Source of the DNA: Iodobacter fluviatilis
Lineage (GTDB): Bacteria > Pseudomonadota > Gammaproteobacteria > Burkholderiales > Chitinibacteraceae
DNA: 64,000 bases
Direction: 5' to 3'
NCBI RefSeq assembly: GCF_900451195.1
Contig: NZ_UGHR01000004.1
Span: 593,455 to 657,454, forward strand
Below are positions 17,205-28,343 of this stretch, piece by piece (position 1 is the stretch's first letter; each line of letters opens with the position of its first letter). A program made the translations under genes and the position numbers. The notes beneath the pieces were generated by a model. The model saw nothing but the letters and a program-made list of their open reading frames with translations, did not search any database and had not been told where the DNA came from.

Positions 17205-20200
17205 ATGGATCGACAAGGCTGGTTAAAGGGCACTTTGTATAGCCCGACGTTCGAACAAGATAGTTGTGGCTTCGGCCTGATTGCTCAAATGGATGACAAG
17301 CCGTCGCATTGGCTGGTTTCTACTGCAATTAGCTCTCTTGCATGTCTAACACACCGTGGCGCTGTTGCCGCTGATGGAAAGTCAGGCGATGGCTGTGGTC
17401 TGCTGTTTCGAAAACCGGACAGTTTTTTGCGCGCCGTGGCCGCAGAAAACCAATTTACGGTGGCCGATGAATACGCTGTAGGGATTATTTTCTACAACGC
17501 GCAAGCATCATTAACAAAGCTCTTTGCCGCAATGGAGGAGCAGGGTTTATCAGTTGCTGGTGTACGCAGTGTGCCGGTGAATATCGAGGCCTGTGGCGAA
17601 TATGCCTTACAAACACTGCCAACCATTGGCCAGCTGTTTGTGAACGCGCCAGCAGGGATGACAAGCCAGGTTTTTGAAAGAAAGCTCTATCAAGCACGAC
17701 GTGTGGCAGAAAAAGCCTGTACTGACGATGCTGCTTTCTATATGCCAACCTTAAGCCCGCATGTGCTGTCTTATAAGGGCTTGGTTACACCGGATAATCT
17801 GCCAGAGTTCTATCTGGATTTGAAAGACCCGCGTTTTGAATCATCGCTTGCCGTTTATCATCAGCGCTTTTCGACCAATACTTGGCCGCAGTGGAAGCTG
17901 GCTCAGCCTTTCCGCTATCTGGCGCATAACGGCGAAATCAATACGCTGCACGGTAATCGTTTATGGGCCAAAGCCCGTGAGGCGATTATGGACAGCGAGC
18001 ATCTGGATATGGACACGGTGCGTCCGATTGTTCAGACCAATGGCTCTGATTCCATGTCGATGGACAATATGCTCGAAGGCTTGCTGATGGGCGGCATGGA
18101 TGTATTCCGTGCTTTCCGTATGCTGGTGCCACCTGCATGGCAAAACGTCGATAGCAATGACCGCGACTTACGCGCGTTTTATGAATACAACTCCATGCAT
18201 ATGGAGCCGTGGGATGGTCCGGCCGGTATCGTGTGGACTAATGGCCGTTACGCAGGCTGTGCCCTCGATCGCAATGGCTTACGCCCAGCGCGCTATGTAA
18301 TTACCAAAGATCGCCATCTGACCATTGCTTCCGAGATCGGCGTGTGGGGCTATAAGCCCGAAGATGTGGTGAAGAAAGGCCGCGTTAAACCGGGCCAGAT
18401 TGTGGCTGTCGATTTAAGTAATGGTGAATTCTTAGACACTGAAACCATTGATAACCGTCTGAAAACTGCCCAGCCTTACCGCGCTTGGGTAAAGAAACAC
18501 GCCCAGCATTTAGAGCTGGCAGAAGACAACTCACCGCTAGAAGCGATGAGTCGTGAAGAGCTGCTAACTTACCAAAAGCAATTTCAGCTGACTTTTGAAG
18601 AGCGCGATCAAATCTTGCGCGTACTCGCCGCAGACGGCCAAGAAGCCATCGGCTCGATGGGGGATGACACGCCAATGGCGGTGTTATCCGAGAAAGTGCG
18701 CTCACCATATGATTATTTGCGTCAACAATTTGCCCAGGTGACCAACCCGCCGATCGATCCGATTCGCGAAGCGATCGTGATGTCGCTGAACACCTGTTTT
18801 GGGCCAGAGCGTAATCTGTTTAAAGAAACAGAATTTAACGCCAGCCGCCTGGAAGTTCGCTCGCCGGTCTTGTCGTCAGATAAGTTTGATGCCCTGACCA
18901 CCATGACCGATCCGGATTACAAAGCGGCTTTCTTTGATATTACGTTTGACCCGGCTCAAACCACGCTCAAAGCGGCGATCGAAGCGCTACGTGCTGATGT
19001 ACTTGCCAGCGTTCGCGATGAAAAAACCGTGGTGGTGGTATTAAGCGATAAAAATATTCAAAAAGGCCGCTTGCCGATTCCCGCGCTGTTTGCTGTGGGG
19101 GCGGTGCACCATGAACTGGTCAATTCAGGTCTGCGTTGTCTAAGTAATATTATTGTTGAAACCGCAACCACGCGCGATCCGCATCACTTTGCCTGCCTGA
19201 TTGGCTATGGGGCTACCGCAGTATTCCCGTATCTGGCTTACCAAACCATTAAAGAGTTGGTAGAAATCGGCCAGATTGATTTGCCATTAGAGAAAGCCGC
19301 CAATAATTTCCGTAAGGGGATTAATAAAGGCCTGCTGAAGATTCTCTCCAAAATGGGCATTTCAACCGTTGCTTCCTATCGTGGCTCACAACTATTTGAA
19401 GCCGTTGGTGTGAATGAAGAAGTGGTTGAGCTGTGCTTAAACGGCACGGTTTCACGGATTTCTGGCGCTAATTTTGCTGATTTCCAAGAAGATCAAGGCA
19501 AGCTGAATAAGCTGGCTTTCAACACCATGCGCCCGATTGCGCAGGGTGGCTTGTTGAAATATGTGTTTGGCGAGGAATACCACGCTTACAACCCTGATGT
19601 GGTGATGCAGCTACAAAAAGCCGTGCAAAACGGCGATTACAAGGAATACCGCAAGTACGCCGATCTGGTGAACCAGCGCCCTGTTGCCATGTTGCGTGAT
19701 CTGATGGGCTTGAAGCTGGATGTCGCGAAGGCGATTTCGATTGATGAAGTCGAATCCGTTGAATCGATTCTGAAGCGTTTTGATTCTGCAGGCATGAGCT
19801 TGGGCGCACTCAGCCCAGAAGCGCACGAAGCCTTGGCTGAGGGGATGAACCGTCTTGGCGGCAGATCGAATTCGGGCGAGGGCGGTGAAGATCCGGCGCG
19901 TTATGGCACGGTGAAAATGTCCAAGATTAAGCAGGTGGCTTCTGGCCGCTTTGGCGTGACGCCGCATTATTTGGTCAATGCCGAAGTCTTGCAGATCAAG
20001 GTGGCCCAAGGTGCAAAACCGGGTGAAGGTGGCCAATTGCCTGGCGATAAAGTCAGCCCGCTGATTGCCAAGCTGCGCTGCTCTAAGCCTGGGATTTCTT
20101 TGATTTCCCCGCCGCCACATCACGATATTTATTCGATTGAAGATTTGGCCCAGCTGATTTTTGACTTGAAACAGGTCAATCCAGATGCGCTGGTGTCGGT

Positions 20201-21638
20201 GAAACTCGTTGCCGAGCCGGGCGTGGGCACGATTGCTGCGGGTGTGGCCAAGGCTTACGCCGATCTGATCACTATTTCGGGTTACGACGGTGGTACAGGG
20301 GCATCGCCTTTGGCGTCAGTAAAATACGCCGGTACGCCATTTGAGCTGGGCTTAACTGAAGCGCAGCAAGTCTTGCGTGCCAATGGCTTGCGTGGTCGCG
20401 TGCGCATGCAGGCTGATGGTGGCTTAAAGACCGGCCTGGATGTGGTGAAAGCCGCCATGATGGGTGCAGAAAGTTTTGGCTTTGGTACTGGGCCAATGGT
20501 GGCGCTGGGTTGTAAGTTCTTGCGAATTTGCCACCTCAACAACTGCGCAACCGGTGTGGCAACGCAAGAGATCAAGCTGCGCTCTAAATACTTTATTGGC
20601 CTGCCAGAAATGGTGGTGAATTACTTTACCTTTATCGCGCAAGAAACTCGCGAATGGATGGCGGCGCTTGGGGTGCGTCAATTATCCGATCTGATCGGCC
20701 ACAGCGAAATGCTGGAGCTGGCAGCGGGCGCGACTGAACGTCAAGGCCGTCTGAATCTGGGCGTCTTGCTTAGCCAAGGCACGATTCCAGAATCGCAGCC
20801 GCGTTTCTGTGTGGAAGAGCGCAATCCGTCCTTTGATAAGGGCGAGCTGGCCGAACAAATGGTTAAAGACGCCATTGCTGGTATTAAGAGCCAAACACCG
20901 CAAAAGCTTGAATATGCAGTGCGCAATATTCATCGCTCCATTGGTGCGCGTTTGTCGGGTGAAATCGCCAAGGCACACGGCGCGGATGGCCTGCCAAATG
21001 ATTGCCTGCATATCAAATTGCATGGCTCGGCTGGGCAATCCTTGGGTGTGTGGAATGCCAAGGGTCTGACCATTGAGCTGGAAGGCGACGCTAACGATTA
21101 CGTCGGTAAGGGCATGAGCGGCGGGCGCGTGGTGGTTTATCCGCCGAAAGCTTCAGAGTTTGAATCGCACGCTGGCGTGATTGTAGGCAATACCTGCCTG
21201 TATGGCGCAACCGGTGGTGAGCTCTTTGCTGCAGGTACGGCGGGTGAGCGTTTTGCGGTGCGTAACTCGGGCGCCACAGCCATCGTGGAAGGCATTGGCG
21301 ATCACGGCTGCGAATATATGACCGGCGGCTGCGTGATTGTGCTGGGTGAAACGGGCTACAACTTTGGTGCGGGTATGACCGGTGGTTTTGCGCTGGTTTA
21401 CGATCCTAAAGAGCGTTTTGCTTACCGTATTAATAATGAGCTGGTGGATATTAATCTGATTAATGGTGAGTCTTACGGTGCAGTGCGGGCCTTCTTACGC
21501 GGTAAATTGCGCGATCACGCCAAGCTGACCGGATCGACTCGCGCCATTGATATCCTGGCCGATTTTGATGAAGCACAGGATAACTTCTGGCTGGTGAAAC
21601 CTAAGGCGGCCAAGTTGGATGATCTGTTAAAGGATTGA
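17205..21638 (+). CDS. gltB: Glutamate synthase large (alpha) subunit
   Basis: The product is 1477 residues from the ATG at 17205, which has TAAGGG about eight bases upstream; a longer frame opens at 17085 but adds an unlikely N-terminus. The start gives a 20-residue propeptide before the N-terminal nucleophile Cys in DSCGFGLI, as expected for class II glutaminase maturation. Further features: [17 protein letters not shown] (glutaminase domain), the FMN-binding synthase domain with [16 protein letters not shown] and [12 protein letters not shown] (about 890-1090), the Fe-S region [19 protein letters not shown] (about 1105) and the C-terminal GXGXG beta-helix ([32 protein letters not shown]). 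It makes glutamate from glutamine and 2-oxoglutarate with GltD. Length and domain order are normal. Confidence 0.97.
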   Translation: MDRQGWLKGTLYSPTFEQDSCGFGLIAQMDDKPSHWLVSTAISSLACLTHRGAVAADGKSGDGCGLLFRKPDSFLRAVAAENQFTVADEYAVGIIFYNAQASLTKLFAAMEEQGLSVAGVRSVPVNIEACGEYALQTLPTIGQLFVNAPAGMTSQVFERKLYQARRVAEKACTDDAAFYMPTLSPHVLSYKGLVTPDNLPEFYLDLKDPRFESSLAVYHQRFSTNTWPQWKLAQPFRYLAHNGEINTLHGNRLWAKAREAIMDSEHLDMDTVRPIVQTNGSDSMSMDNMLEGLLMGGMDVFRAFRMLVPPAWQNVDSNDRDLRAFYEYNSMHMEPWDGPAGIVWTNGRYAGCALDRNGLRPARYVITKDRHLTIASEIGVWGYKPEDVVKKGRVKPGQIVAVDLSNGEFLDTETIDNRLKTAQPYRAWVKKHAQHLELAEDNSPLEAMSREELLTYQKQFQLTFEERDQILRVLAADGQEAIGSMGDDTPMAVLSEKVRSPYDYLRQQFAQVTNPPIDPIREAIVMSLNTCFGPERNLFKETEFNASRLEVRSPVLSSDKFDALTTMTDPDYKAAFFDITFDPAQTTLKAAIEALRADVLASVRDEKTVVVVLSDKNIQKGRLPIPALFAVGAVHHELVNSGLRCLSNIIVETATTRDPHHFACLIGYGATAVFPYLAYQTIKELVEIGQIDLPLEKAANNFRKGINKGLLKILSKMGISTVASYRGSQLFEAVGVNEEVVELCLNGTVSRISGANFADFQEDQGKLNKLAFNTMRPIAQGGLLKYVFGEEYHAYNPDVVMQLQKAVQNGDYKEYRKYADLVNQRPVAMLRDLMGLKLDVAKAISIDEVESVESILKRFDSAGMSLGALSPEAHEALAEGMNRLGGRSNSGEGGEDPARYGTVKMSKIKQVASGRFGVTPHYLVNAEVLQIKVAQGAKPGEGGQLPGDKVSPLIAKLRCSKPGISLISPPPHHDIYSIEDLAQLIFDLKQVNPDALVSVKLVAEPGVGTIAAGVAKAYADLITISGYDGGTGASPLASVKYAGTPFELGLTEAQQVLRANGLRGRVRMQADGGLKTGLDVVKAAMMGAESFGFGTGPMVALGCKFLRICHLNNCATGVATQEIKLRSKYFIGLPEMVVNYFTFIAQETREWMAALGVRQLSDLIGHSEMLELAAGATERQGRLNLGVLLSQGTIPESQPRFCVEERNPSFDKGELAEQMVKDAIAGIKSQTPQKLEYAVRNIHRSIGARLSGEIAKAHGADGLPNDCLHIKLHGSAGQSLGVWNAKGLTIELEGDANDYVGKGMSGGRVVVYPPKASEFESHAGVIVGNTCLYGATGGELFAAGTAGERFAVRNSGATAIVEGIGDHGCEYMTGGCVIVLGETGYNFGAGMTGGFALVYDPKERFAYRINNELVDINLINGESYGAVRAFLRGKLRDHAKLTGSTRAIDILADFDEAQDNFWLVKPKAAKLDDLLKD

Positions 21639-21646
21639 TGAGGTAG

Positions 21647-21714
21647 GTTGGGCTAGCGATTGATCTGCCCAACTTTCACCGACGATCGCTATGTTGGGCT
21701 AGCTTGAGCCCAAC
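21647..21714. repeat. Two tandem hairpins in the gltB-gltD gap
   Basis: GTTGGGC (21647) pairs with GCCCAAC (21667), and GTTGGGCT (21693) pairs with AGCCCAAC (21707), giving two consecutive hairpins that share the sequence TTGGGCTAGC. There is no U-run, so they are unlikely to be full terminators. They may stabilise or attenuate the gltBD mRNA, or be a small dispersed palindromic repeat. Confidence 0.6.
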
Positions 21715-21753
21715 TTACACAATCCAACATCAAATTTAAATACCGAGGTTTAG

Positions 21754-23172
<1,419 letters not shown>

Positions 23173-23194
23173 TCGGCGTCTGATATGAGCAGAA

Positions 23195-23224
23195 CAAAGG
23201 GGAGGGCCATGGCTCTCCCCTTTG
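23195..23224 (+). terminator. Terminator-like hairpin after gltD
   Basis: Stem AAAGGGGAG...CTCCCCTTT around GGCCATGG, 22 bp after the gltD stop, followed by a short T-containing run. Confidence 0.7.
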
Positions 23225-23345
23225 TGCATTTATGGCGTAGATATGCGGCTGTTTCTGCAGGGGGGAGCAAGCCGCCGTGTTCATATTTCATCGCAGGGCT
23301 CGGCGGGTTTCACTCCATGCGCATTAAGCAAAATCAATAGACCTT

Positions 23346-23392
23346 TTTAGTGCTTTCGGCACGTTGATTTTGGAGCGCTTAGCCAGCGCGGG
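23346..23392 (+). repeat. Dispersed hairpin-rich repeat, truncated copy R3
   Basis: Only the first ~45 bp of the element are present: the hairpin GTGCT/GGCAC and the second hairpin GCGCT/AGCGC, then the similarity stops. It lies in the 300-bp gap between gltD and the small lipoprotein gene; apart from a CACAGAG fragment near 23468 I see nothing else there. Confidence 0.7.
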
Positions 23393-23480
23393 CTTAGTGT
23401 AACTGGGGTCTTACCCGCCTTGCAGATGCCATTCATTATGAATAAAGCTTGCCTAGGTGAAAGGTATAGGCACAGAGATT

Positions 23481-23801
23481 TTATTTTTCCTTACACATTA
23501 CCTCTTTCAACTCCCGCTTTTCCCCTGTATTCACCCTTGTTAACCAGCAGCGCTTGCCAAGCAGGCTTAGCCTGAAAACTTCCGGTTTTTCTAGGCTTAA
23601 ACCTTGTAACTTCGAGCGCTCGATCAGCAGCTGGCTATCGTTCATCAAGGCATTTTTTGCCAGCTTCACTTCAGAAACACCTAGCATCTGGGCAACGGTG
23701 CGGGGTATTTCTTCGTTTGGCTTTTGCAAAACAGCGTCAATGGGCCGTTGGGCAAATGCTTGGCAGCCGCTTAATAGCAGACAGAGGGAAAGGCGTTTCA
23801 T
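23481..23801 (-). CDS. Small putative lipoprotein, unknown function
   Basis: The 106-residue protein starts with a short hydrophobic leader ending in a lipobox-like LSGC (residues 10-13), so it is probably a lipoprotein or a secreted protein. The rest is basic and charged, with two further Cys (KRCWLTRV and the C-terminal VMCKEK) that could form a disulfide. I do not recognise a family. Its ATG overlaps the TGA of the S41 peptidase gene (ATGA at 23798-23801), so the two are translationally coupled and probably act together, for example as a partner or regulator of the peptidase. It is downstream of the peptidase and ends the operon. Confidence 0.65.
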   Translation of the reverse strand: MKRLSLCLLLSGCQAFAQRPIDAVLQKPNEEIPRTVAQMLGVSEVKLAKNALMNDSQLLIERSKLQGLSLEKPEVFRLSLLGKRCWLTRVNTGEKRELKEVMCKEK

Positions 23802-25279
23802 CGTCTGGCTTTTTCTAGAGTCATTATTTCCCGCAGGGCAGGACGTAATGGAGCACTACTTTCGCTGCGTGACTGCCCCAAAGTCTGCCCGTTTGCCGGG
23901 CATTGGCCTGTGGCGTTGTAGCTGAGTGCAGCAGAAATAAGGCGTTCGTTCTTATCGCCCAGCGCGGCTTTGAAATCCTCATCCACTTTACATGTCGGGC
24001 TAAAGCCATCGGCATAATCGCCAAAGCCTTTATGATTTTCACCCTGAAATTGCACGGTAAAGTAAGTGGTGCCGCAGTTATCCTGAGGGATAAATCCATA
24101 GGGTTTGCCGCAGGTTTGCCCGCCAATTAAATTGACTTTCACATCCGCGCCGCGCAAGCCGTTAATAATGGCTTCGCTGGCCGAACAAGTACCGCTGCCA
24201 GCCAGGATGGTGACTTGCTTTAGATTAAGCGTAGGCAATAAAGCGCCGGATGAGCCGGACGTTGAATAAAACGGCCATGTATTATTGGGATCAACCGGCG
24301 TTTTATCGTTATATTTTAATTTAAAAAAGGTCTTGCCCAGCGTTTGCGCTGGCCCTGCGATCATATAGCTTAACTCGTCTGCAATATAAAGCGCACCCCC
24401 GCCGTTGTAACGTAAATCCAAGATTAAATCAGATACATTGTCATTTTTTAATTGAGTGACGGCATTGATTAACTGTGATTCTGAAATGGCGTTATGGCTG
24501 TTAAATGTTAAATATCCTACTTTCCCTTTAACGCTAAGAAAGTTTTTTACATTTTGAACAGGTGTTGTCTGAACTTCGAGTGCAGTTAATGATTTATTAA
24601 GTTTTTTACCGTTTAAATCTTTGAAAACAAATTGGTGGCGTTGATATGCAATCGTTGGAAACAGCCCTGAATTGAGTGCATCCGTATTATTACTTGTGCG
24701 TAAATCATAGTCATCCACGCTTTCGATTTCCATGCCACGGCTGATGCCTGCATTTTCTGCGAGCGAATTGGGCTCCACATAGGCAACCACTAATCTGCGG
24801 GGAACATCTGTAGCAATAAAGGTATAGGCCATACCGTAGCCAAGCTCTAAGCCAGACTGGCTTTGTTTATTGTACTCAGCAGTATTTTCTGTAAAGTGAT
24901 AGTGATCTTTTTCTTTACCAGAGGCCGTGATTAAAGGGGTTTTTAAAGCGGCAAAATAAGCAGTAGCACTTGCGTAGTGATCCGGGTTTAAGTTTTTTGG
25001 AACCTCTCTGTACCAGAGATAGGTTTCATCTACCCATGCCCGCAACCAGTTTTTTTCATCTTTTAAACTACCCTGCCGGTCTGGGTAGGCACGGTTATTG
25101 TTATAGGGGTCGGCTCCTGTTCTTGGGCTGGCACACATATCTTTGTAAGCACTGGAGCTGAGAATTGCGCCTGGGCTGCTGTCTTCTTCAGAGCCGCCAC
25201 AGGCACTTAAAGCACAAATCAGAACGAGATAACTGTATTTCAGACTTTTTTTTAAAGCGGTTGTTGGGTTGAAAAGCAT
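23798..25279 (-). CDS. S41 family (C-terminal processing) peptidase lipoprotein
   Basis: The 493-residue protein has a signal peptide with a lipobox (ALSAC, about residue 27), so it is probably anchored in a membrane by lipid. A PDZ-like segment follows (about 165-215; RLVVAYVEPNSLAENAGISRG), then the S41 core: GKVGYLTFNSH (about 253), LILDLRYNGGG (about 287) and SGTCSASEAIINGL (about 358), whose Ser is the expected nucleophile, with the Lys of the following CGKPYGF a candidate for the catalytic dyad. The family cleaves exposed C-termini of periplasmic proteins. Several extra Cys suggest disulfides. It overlaps a small lipoprotein gene by four bases. The physiological substrate is unknown. 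Confidence 0.85.
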   Translation of the reverse strand: MLFNPTTALKKSLKYSYLVLICALSACGGSEEDSSPGAILSSSAYKDMCASPRTGADPYNNNRAYPDRQGSLKDEKNWLRAWVDETYLWYREVPKNLNPDHYASATAYFAALKTPLITASGKEKDHYHFTENTAEYNKQSQSGLELGYGMAYTFIATDVPRRLVVAYVEPNSLAENAGISRGMEIESVDDYDLRTSNNTDALNSGLFPTIAYQRHQFVFKDLNGKKLNKSLTALEVQTTPVQNVKNFLSVKGKVGYLTFNSHNAISESQLINAVTQLKNDNVSDLILDLRYNGGGALYIADELSYMIAGPAQTLGKTFFKLKYNDKTPVDPNNTWPFYSTSGSSGALLPTLNLKQVTILAGSGTCSASEAIINGLRGADVKVNLIGGQTCGKPYGFIPQDNCGTTYFTVQFQGENHKGFGDYADGFSPTCKVDEDFKAALGDKNERLISAALSYNATGQCPANGQTLGQSRSESSAPLRPALREIMTLEKARR

Positions 25280-25431
25280 GGTTTCGCTCTACTCATATAT
25301 GGTTTTTTGAAATATTGTTTTAAGTTTCAGCTTGTATTTCAGAAAGTATTCTACATGAGCGCATTTGCAAATAATTACACATACCTTAAATATATTTGTA
25401 TGGCATGGCCGCTGCGGTGGCTATTTACCCA

Positions 25432-25851
25432 TCATGCTGTGCCACGCTGTGCTTTGATCATTTCACAGGCCAGAGTGGTATAGGTTGCTGCCCATGCGCT
25501 TTTAACATCGCTGGTAAATGCATCGGCTAATCCTTGTTCCAGCGTCCAGAGCAGCGCTTGCCCAACCGTGGTGTAGTGCTCTTCCTGTACGTGATAATGA
25601 GCATGGCGCTCGCCTAGTTTTTGTATGGCGGGCAGCAAGATTTCCGGCTTATTAATATTATCCACAGCCAGTTTGATACTGGTCATCAGCATGGCGCCTT
25701 GTTTTTTGATGTCGCCTTTAAATAGGGGTTTTACTTCAGGGGCGATTTCAAACAGGTGCTGATAAAACATTTCGGCAGCCGTGTCTGCAATGGGTAAAAC
25801 TAGGGCAAGAGTTTCTTTTACAAGTGAAATATCTTTATCGCTTAAAGGCAT
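25432..25851 (-). CDS. Single-domain bacterial haemoglobin (globin)
   Basis: The 139-residue protein matches the globin domain of flavohaemoglobins and Vitreoscilla-type haemoglobin. Expected haem-pocket residues can be placed: Tyr B10 in MFYQHLF, Phe CD1 in VKPLF, Gln E7 in KKQGAML and the proximal His F8 in ERHAHYHV, followed by a Tyr/Glu-containing segment (QEEHYTTVG). There is no reductase domain, so it depends on a separate reductase. The known roles of this family are nitric oxide detoxification and oxygen handling. AAAGGA lies about eight bases before the ATG. It is a single gene, divergent from the marC-like gene. No convincing NsrR or FNR site was found. Confidence 0.9.
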   Translation of the reverse strand: MPLSDKDISLVKETLALVLPIADTAAEMFYQHLFEIAPEVKPLFKGDIKKQGAMLMTSIKLAVDNINKPEILLPAIQKLGERHAHYHVQEEHYTTVGQALLWTLEQGLADAFTSDVKSAWAATYTTLACEMIKAQRGTA

Positions 25852-26066
25852 GGTTATGGTCCTTTGTAAGTAAAAGGTGAGTTTTACTGATGATTGATAT
25901 CAGCTGAGTATTGAATGCTGCTTTGCTTTGTCTACTATGGTCTGTCACTGTTTGTCATGCAGGCTGGGCCGACTAATGGATAAGCGTGGGTTTACTGATA
26001 TTCAGCGGCATAGCACCCTGTTTTTCCCAATGGGTTTTTAATGCTGTACGCGTTAGAATCGGGCCT

Positions 26067-26669
26067 ATGGAAACTTCTTCTTTTGCTTCGGCTTTTATTC
26101 TTTTGCTCCTTGTGACTGATCCACTTGGCGGCATTCCCCTATTTGTATCTTTGCTCAAGCAAGTGCCCAAAGCGCGCCGTACCCGCATGATTGTGCGCGA
26201 GGTTTCGGTGGCTTTTTGCGTGCTGGTCATTTTTATGCTGTTCGGGCAGCAGTTTTTGCAATTGATGCATCTTTCTGAAACATCTTTAGGCATTGCTGGC
26301 GGGGTAATCTTGTTTTTGATTGCCTTGCGGATGGTTTTTCCTCACCCTGAAGGCGTATTTGGCGATACTGCTGAGGGCGAGCCTTTTATTGTGCCGCTGG
26401 CAATTCCCTTGCTGGCCGGGCCTTCTGCGCTGGCGACGGTTTTATTGCTGGTATCGCGTGAGCCTGCGAGGCTTTGGGAGTGGATAGGCGCGTTGGCGCT
26501 GACCATGCTGGTTTGTGGGTTGACGCTGGCTTTTTCTGAAAAAATCAGTCTTTTGCTGGGAGAGCGAGTCACCACGGCATTTGAGCGTTTAATGGGGCTG
26601 ATCTTAACGGCGATTGCGGTAGAAATGCTGCTTTCAGGAATTCGTCATTATTTGGCTACGCTGCCTTGA
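26067..26669 (+). CDS. MarC family integral membrane protein (UPF0056)
   Basis: The product is 200 residues from the ATG at 26067; an open frame reaches back to 25986 but adds a stretch unlike the family. About six hydrophobic segments are visible and the motif TDPLGGIPLFVSLL lies in the first, typical of MarC/YhgN proteins; PLAIPLLAGPSALATVLLL in the middle is a second family signature. It is an inner membrane protein of unknown function; MarC itself was once linked to multidrug resistance, but that was not upheld. The ribosome binding site is weak. The gene lies 73 bp before rpiA on the same strand. Confidence 0.85.
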   Translation: METSSFASAFILLLLVTDPLGGIPLFVSLLKQVPKARRTRMIVREVSVAFCVLVIFMLFGQQFLQLMHLSETSLGIAGGVILFLIALRMVFPHPEGVFGDTAEGEPFIVPLAIPLLAGPSALATVLLLVSREPARLWEWIGALALTMLVCGLTLAFSEKISLLLGERVTTAFERLMGLILTAIAVEMLLSGIRHYLATLP

Positions 26670-26742
26670 TACGGCACAAACGCCTGTTTTTTTACCGGGC
26701 TACAATAGATTTAATCATTTATGACCAAACTGGGAATCAATA

Positions 26743-27399
26743 ATGAATCAAGATGAATTGAAACAAGCCGTAGGCCGTGCAGCACTTGATTATGTGCCGG
26801 ACAATTGCATTGTGGGCGTAGGCACAGGCTCGACTGCTAATTGTTTTATCGATGCATTAGCCACAATAAAAGGCCGTATTCAAGGCGCAGTTTCTTCGTC
26901 GGAAGCCAGTGTGGCCCGATTAAAATCGCATGGCATTCCGGTGTTTGAGTTAAATGCGGTTGATCATTTACCTGTGTATGTGGATGGCGCGGATGAAATT
27001 AACCGCCAATTGCAAATGATTAAAGGCGGCGGCGCTGCATTAACGCGTGAAAAAATTGTGGCTGCGGTAGCAGAGCAGTTTATTTGTATTGCCGATGAAA
27101 GCAAACTGGTTGATGTGCTGGGTAAATTTCCTTTACCAGTGGAAGTGATTCCAATGGCGCGCTCTTATGTGGCAAGGCAATTAGTTAAATTAGGCGGTCA
27201 TCCTGCTTATCGTGAAGGGGTGATTACAGATAATGGCAATATCATTTTAGATGTGCATGGGCTACAAATTAGTGAAGCCAATAAACTAGAAAGCCAGATT
27301 AATGAGATTGTAGGCGTGGTTACCAATGGCTTATTTGCTCATCGTCGTGCAGATGTTTTGTTATTAGGCACCAGTAAAGGTGTGCAAACACTGAAGTAA
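26743..27399 (+). CDS. rpiA: Ribose-5-phosphate isomerase A
   Basis: The 218-residue protein has all RpiA signatures: [14 protein letters not shown] (phosphate-binding loop, about residue 26), SSEAS (about 53), VDGADEIN (about 81; catalytic Asp) and [12 protein letters not shown] (about 94; catalytic Glu and Lys). It interconverts ribose 5-phosphate and ribulose 5-phosphate in the pentose phosphate pathway. The ATG has GGGAATCA upstream. The gene stands between the marC-like gene and phoU; nothing unusual. Confidence 0.96.
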   Translation: MNQDELKQAVGRAALDYVPDNCIVGVGTGSTANCFIDALATIKGRIQGAVSSSEASVARLKSHGIPVFELNAVDHLPVYVDGADEINRQLQMIKGGGAALTREKIVAAVAEQFICIADESKLVDVLGKFPLPVEVIPMARSYVARQLVKLGGHPAYREGVITDNGNIILDVHGLQISEANKLESQINEIVGVVTNGLFAHRRADVLLLGTSKGVQTLK

Positions 27400-27494
27400 A
27401 TACAGTATTGCCAGCCATTTCCAAAATACTTGCAATAAAATAGTCATATACTTGTGCTATTTTGTAATCTATATACTGCAGGAGCATTTCTCTG

Positions 27495-28196
27495 ATGTCT
27501 GAACACATTTCAAAACAATTTGATGCTGAGCTGGAAGAAATTCGCTCCCAGGTGATGGGGATGGCTGGTCTGGTGGAAGAACAAGTACGCCAGTCTATGC
27601 AGGCTTTGGCTTCTGGCGATATGGGCACAATTAATCATGTGCTGGAAGAAGAAAATCGCGTCAATGAAATGCATGTATTGCTTGATGATATGTGTATTCA
27701 TATGATTGCACGCCGCCAGCCTGCGGCTTCTGATTTACGCATGGTGATGACCGTGATTAAAGCGGTTGAAGATCTGGAAAGAATTGGTGATAAGGCAACG
27801 CGTATTTGCAAGCGGGCTAAAAACATTTATGAAGCAGGCCGTTTGCAAGTGCCCCGCTTTAATGAATTAAACCATATTGCAGAGCATGCTCTGGATATGT
27901 TGTCTCGTGCATTGGATGCATTTGCCCGTATGGATGCCGTAACCGCAACCGATGTAAAACGTGCAGATGAGCGCCTTGATGACGAATATCGCGCATTGCA
28001 GCGTCAATTGATTACGGTGATGATGGAAGACCCTCGCGCAATTACAATTACCCTTGAAATTCAATGGATTGCAAAAGCAATTGAGCGAATTGGTGATTTG
28101 GCCGTGAGCATTGCCGAGCAGGTGATTTACCTGGTTAAAGGACAGGATGTTCGTCATAAAAACCAGGAAGAAGTCGATCGCGTCGCTTTAGGCTAA
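27495..28196 (+). CDS. phoU: Phosphate signalling/transport accessory protein PhoU
   Basis: The 233-residue all-helical protein has two PhoU repeats with the metal-binding signatures DLRMVMTVIKAVEDLERIGDKA (about residues 78-99) and EIQWIAKAIERIGDLAVSIAEQ (about 187-208). In the family it links the Pst transporter to the PhoR sensor kinase and restrains phosphate uptake. AGGAG is well placed before the ATG. No pst or phoBR genes are nearby, but an exopolyphosphatase gene follows, so the neighbourhood is phosphate-related. A strong terminator lies just after the gene. Confidence 0.95.
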   Translation: MSEHISKQFDAELEEIRSQVMGMAGLVEEQVRQSMQALASGDMGTINHVLEEENRVNEMHVLLDDMCIHMIARRQPAASDLRMVMTVIKAVEDLERIGDKATRICKRAKNIYEAGRLQVPRFNELNHIAEHALDMLSRALDAFARMDAVTATDVKRADERLDDEYRALQRQLITVMMEDPRAITITLEIQWIAKAIERIGDLAVSIAEQVIYLVKGQDVRHKNQEEVDRVALG

Positions 28197-28226
28197 GACT
28201 TTTTTAAATGAAATTTTTAGCAGTTT

Positions 28227-28263
28227 AAGGGCAAAGGCGGCACAAACCGCCTTTGCCCTTTTT
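28227..28263 (+). terminator. Rho-independent terminator after phoU
   Basis: Stem AAGGGCAAAGGCGG with CCGCCTTTGCCCTT, loop CACAAA, followed by a run of T. It lies 30 bp after the phoU stop. Confidence 0.92.
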
Positions 28264-28343
28264 ATCATCTGGGGATTTTCCTGTTTGCCAGCAAGGCGGG
28301 CGCACGTTATCTTAACGCCCATGCTCTCATCTTGAAGCCATAT

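Noticed and set aside
25852..25920. FNR- or NsrR-like site upstream of the globin gene (TTGATATCAGC)
   Set aside because: It lacks the full TTGAT-N4-ATCAA or NsrR consensus; a chance match in AT-rich DNA is as likely.
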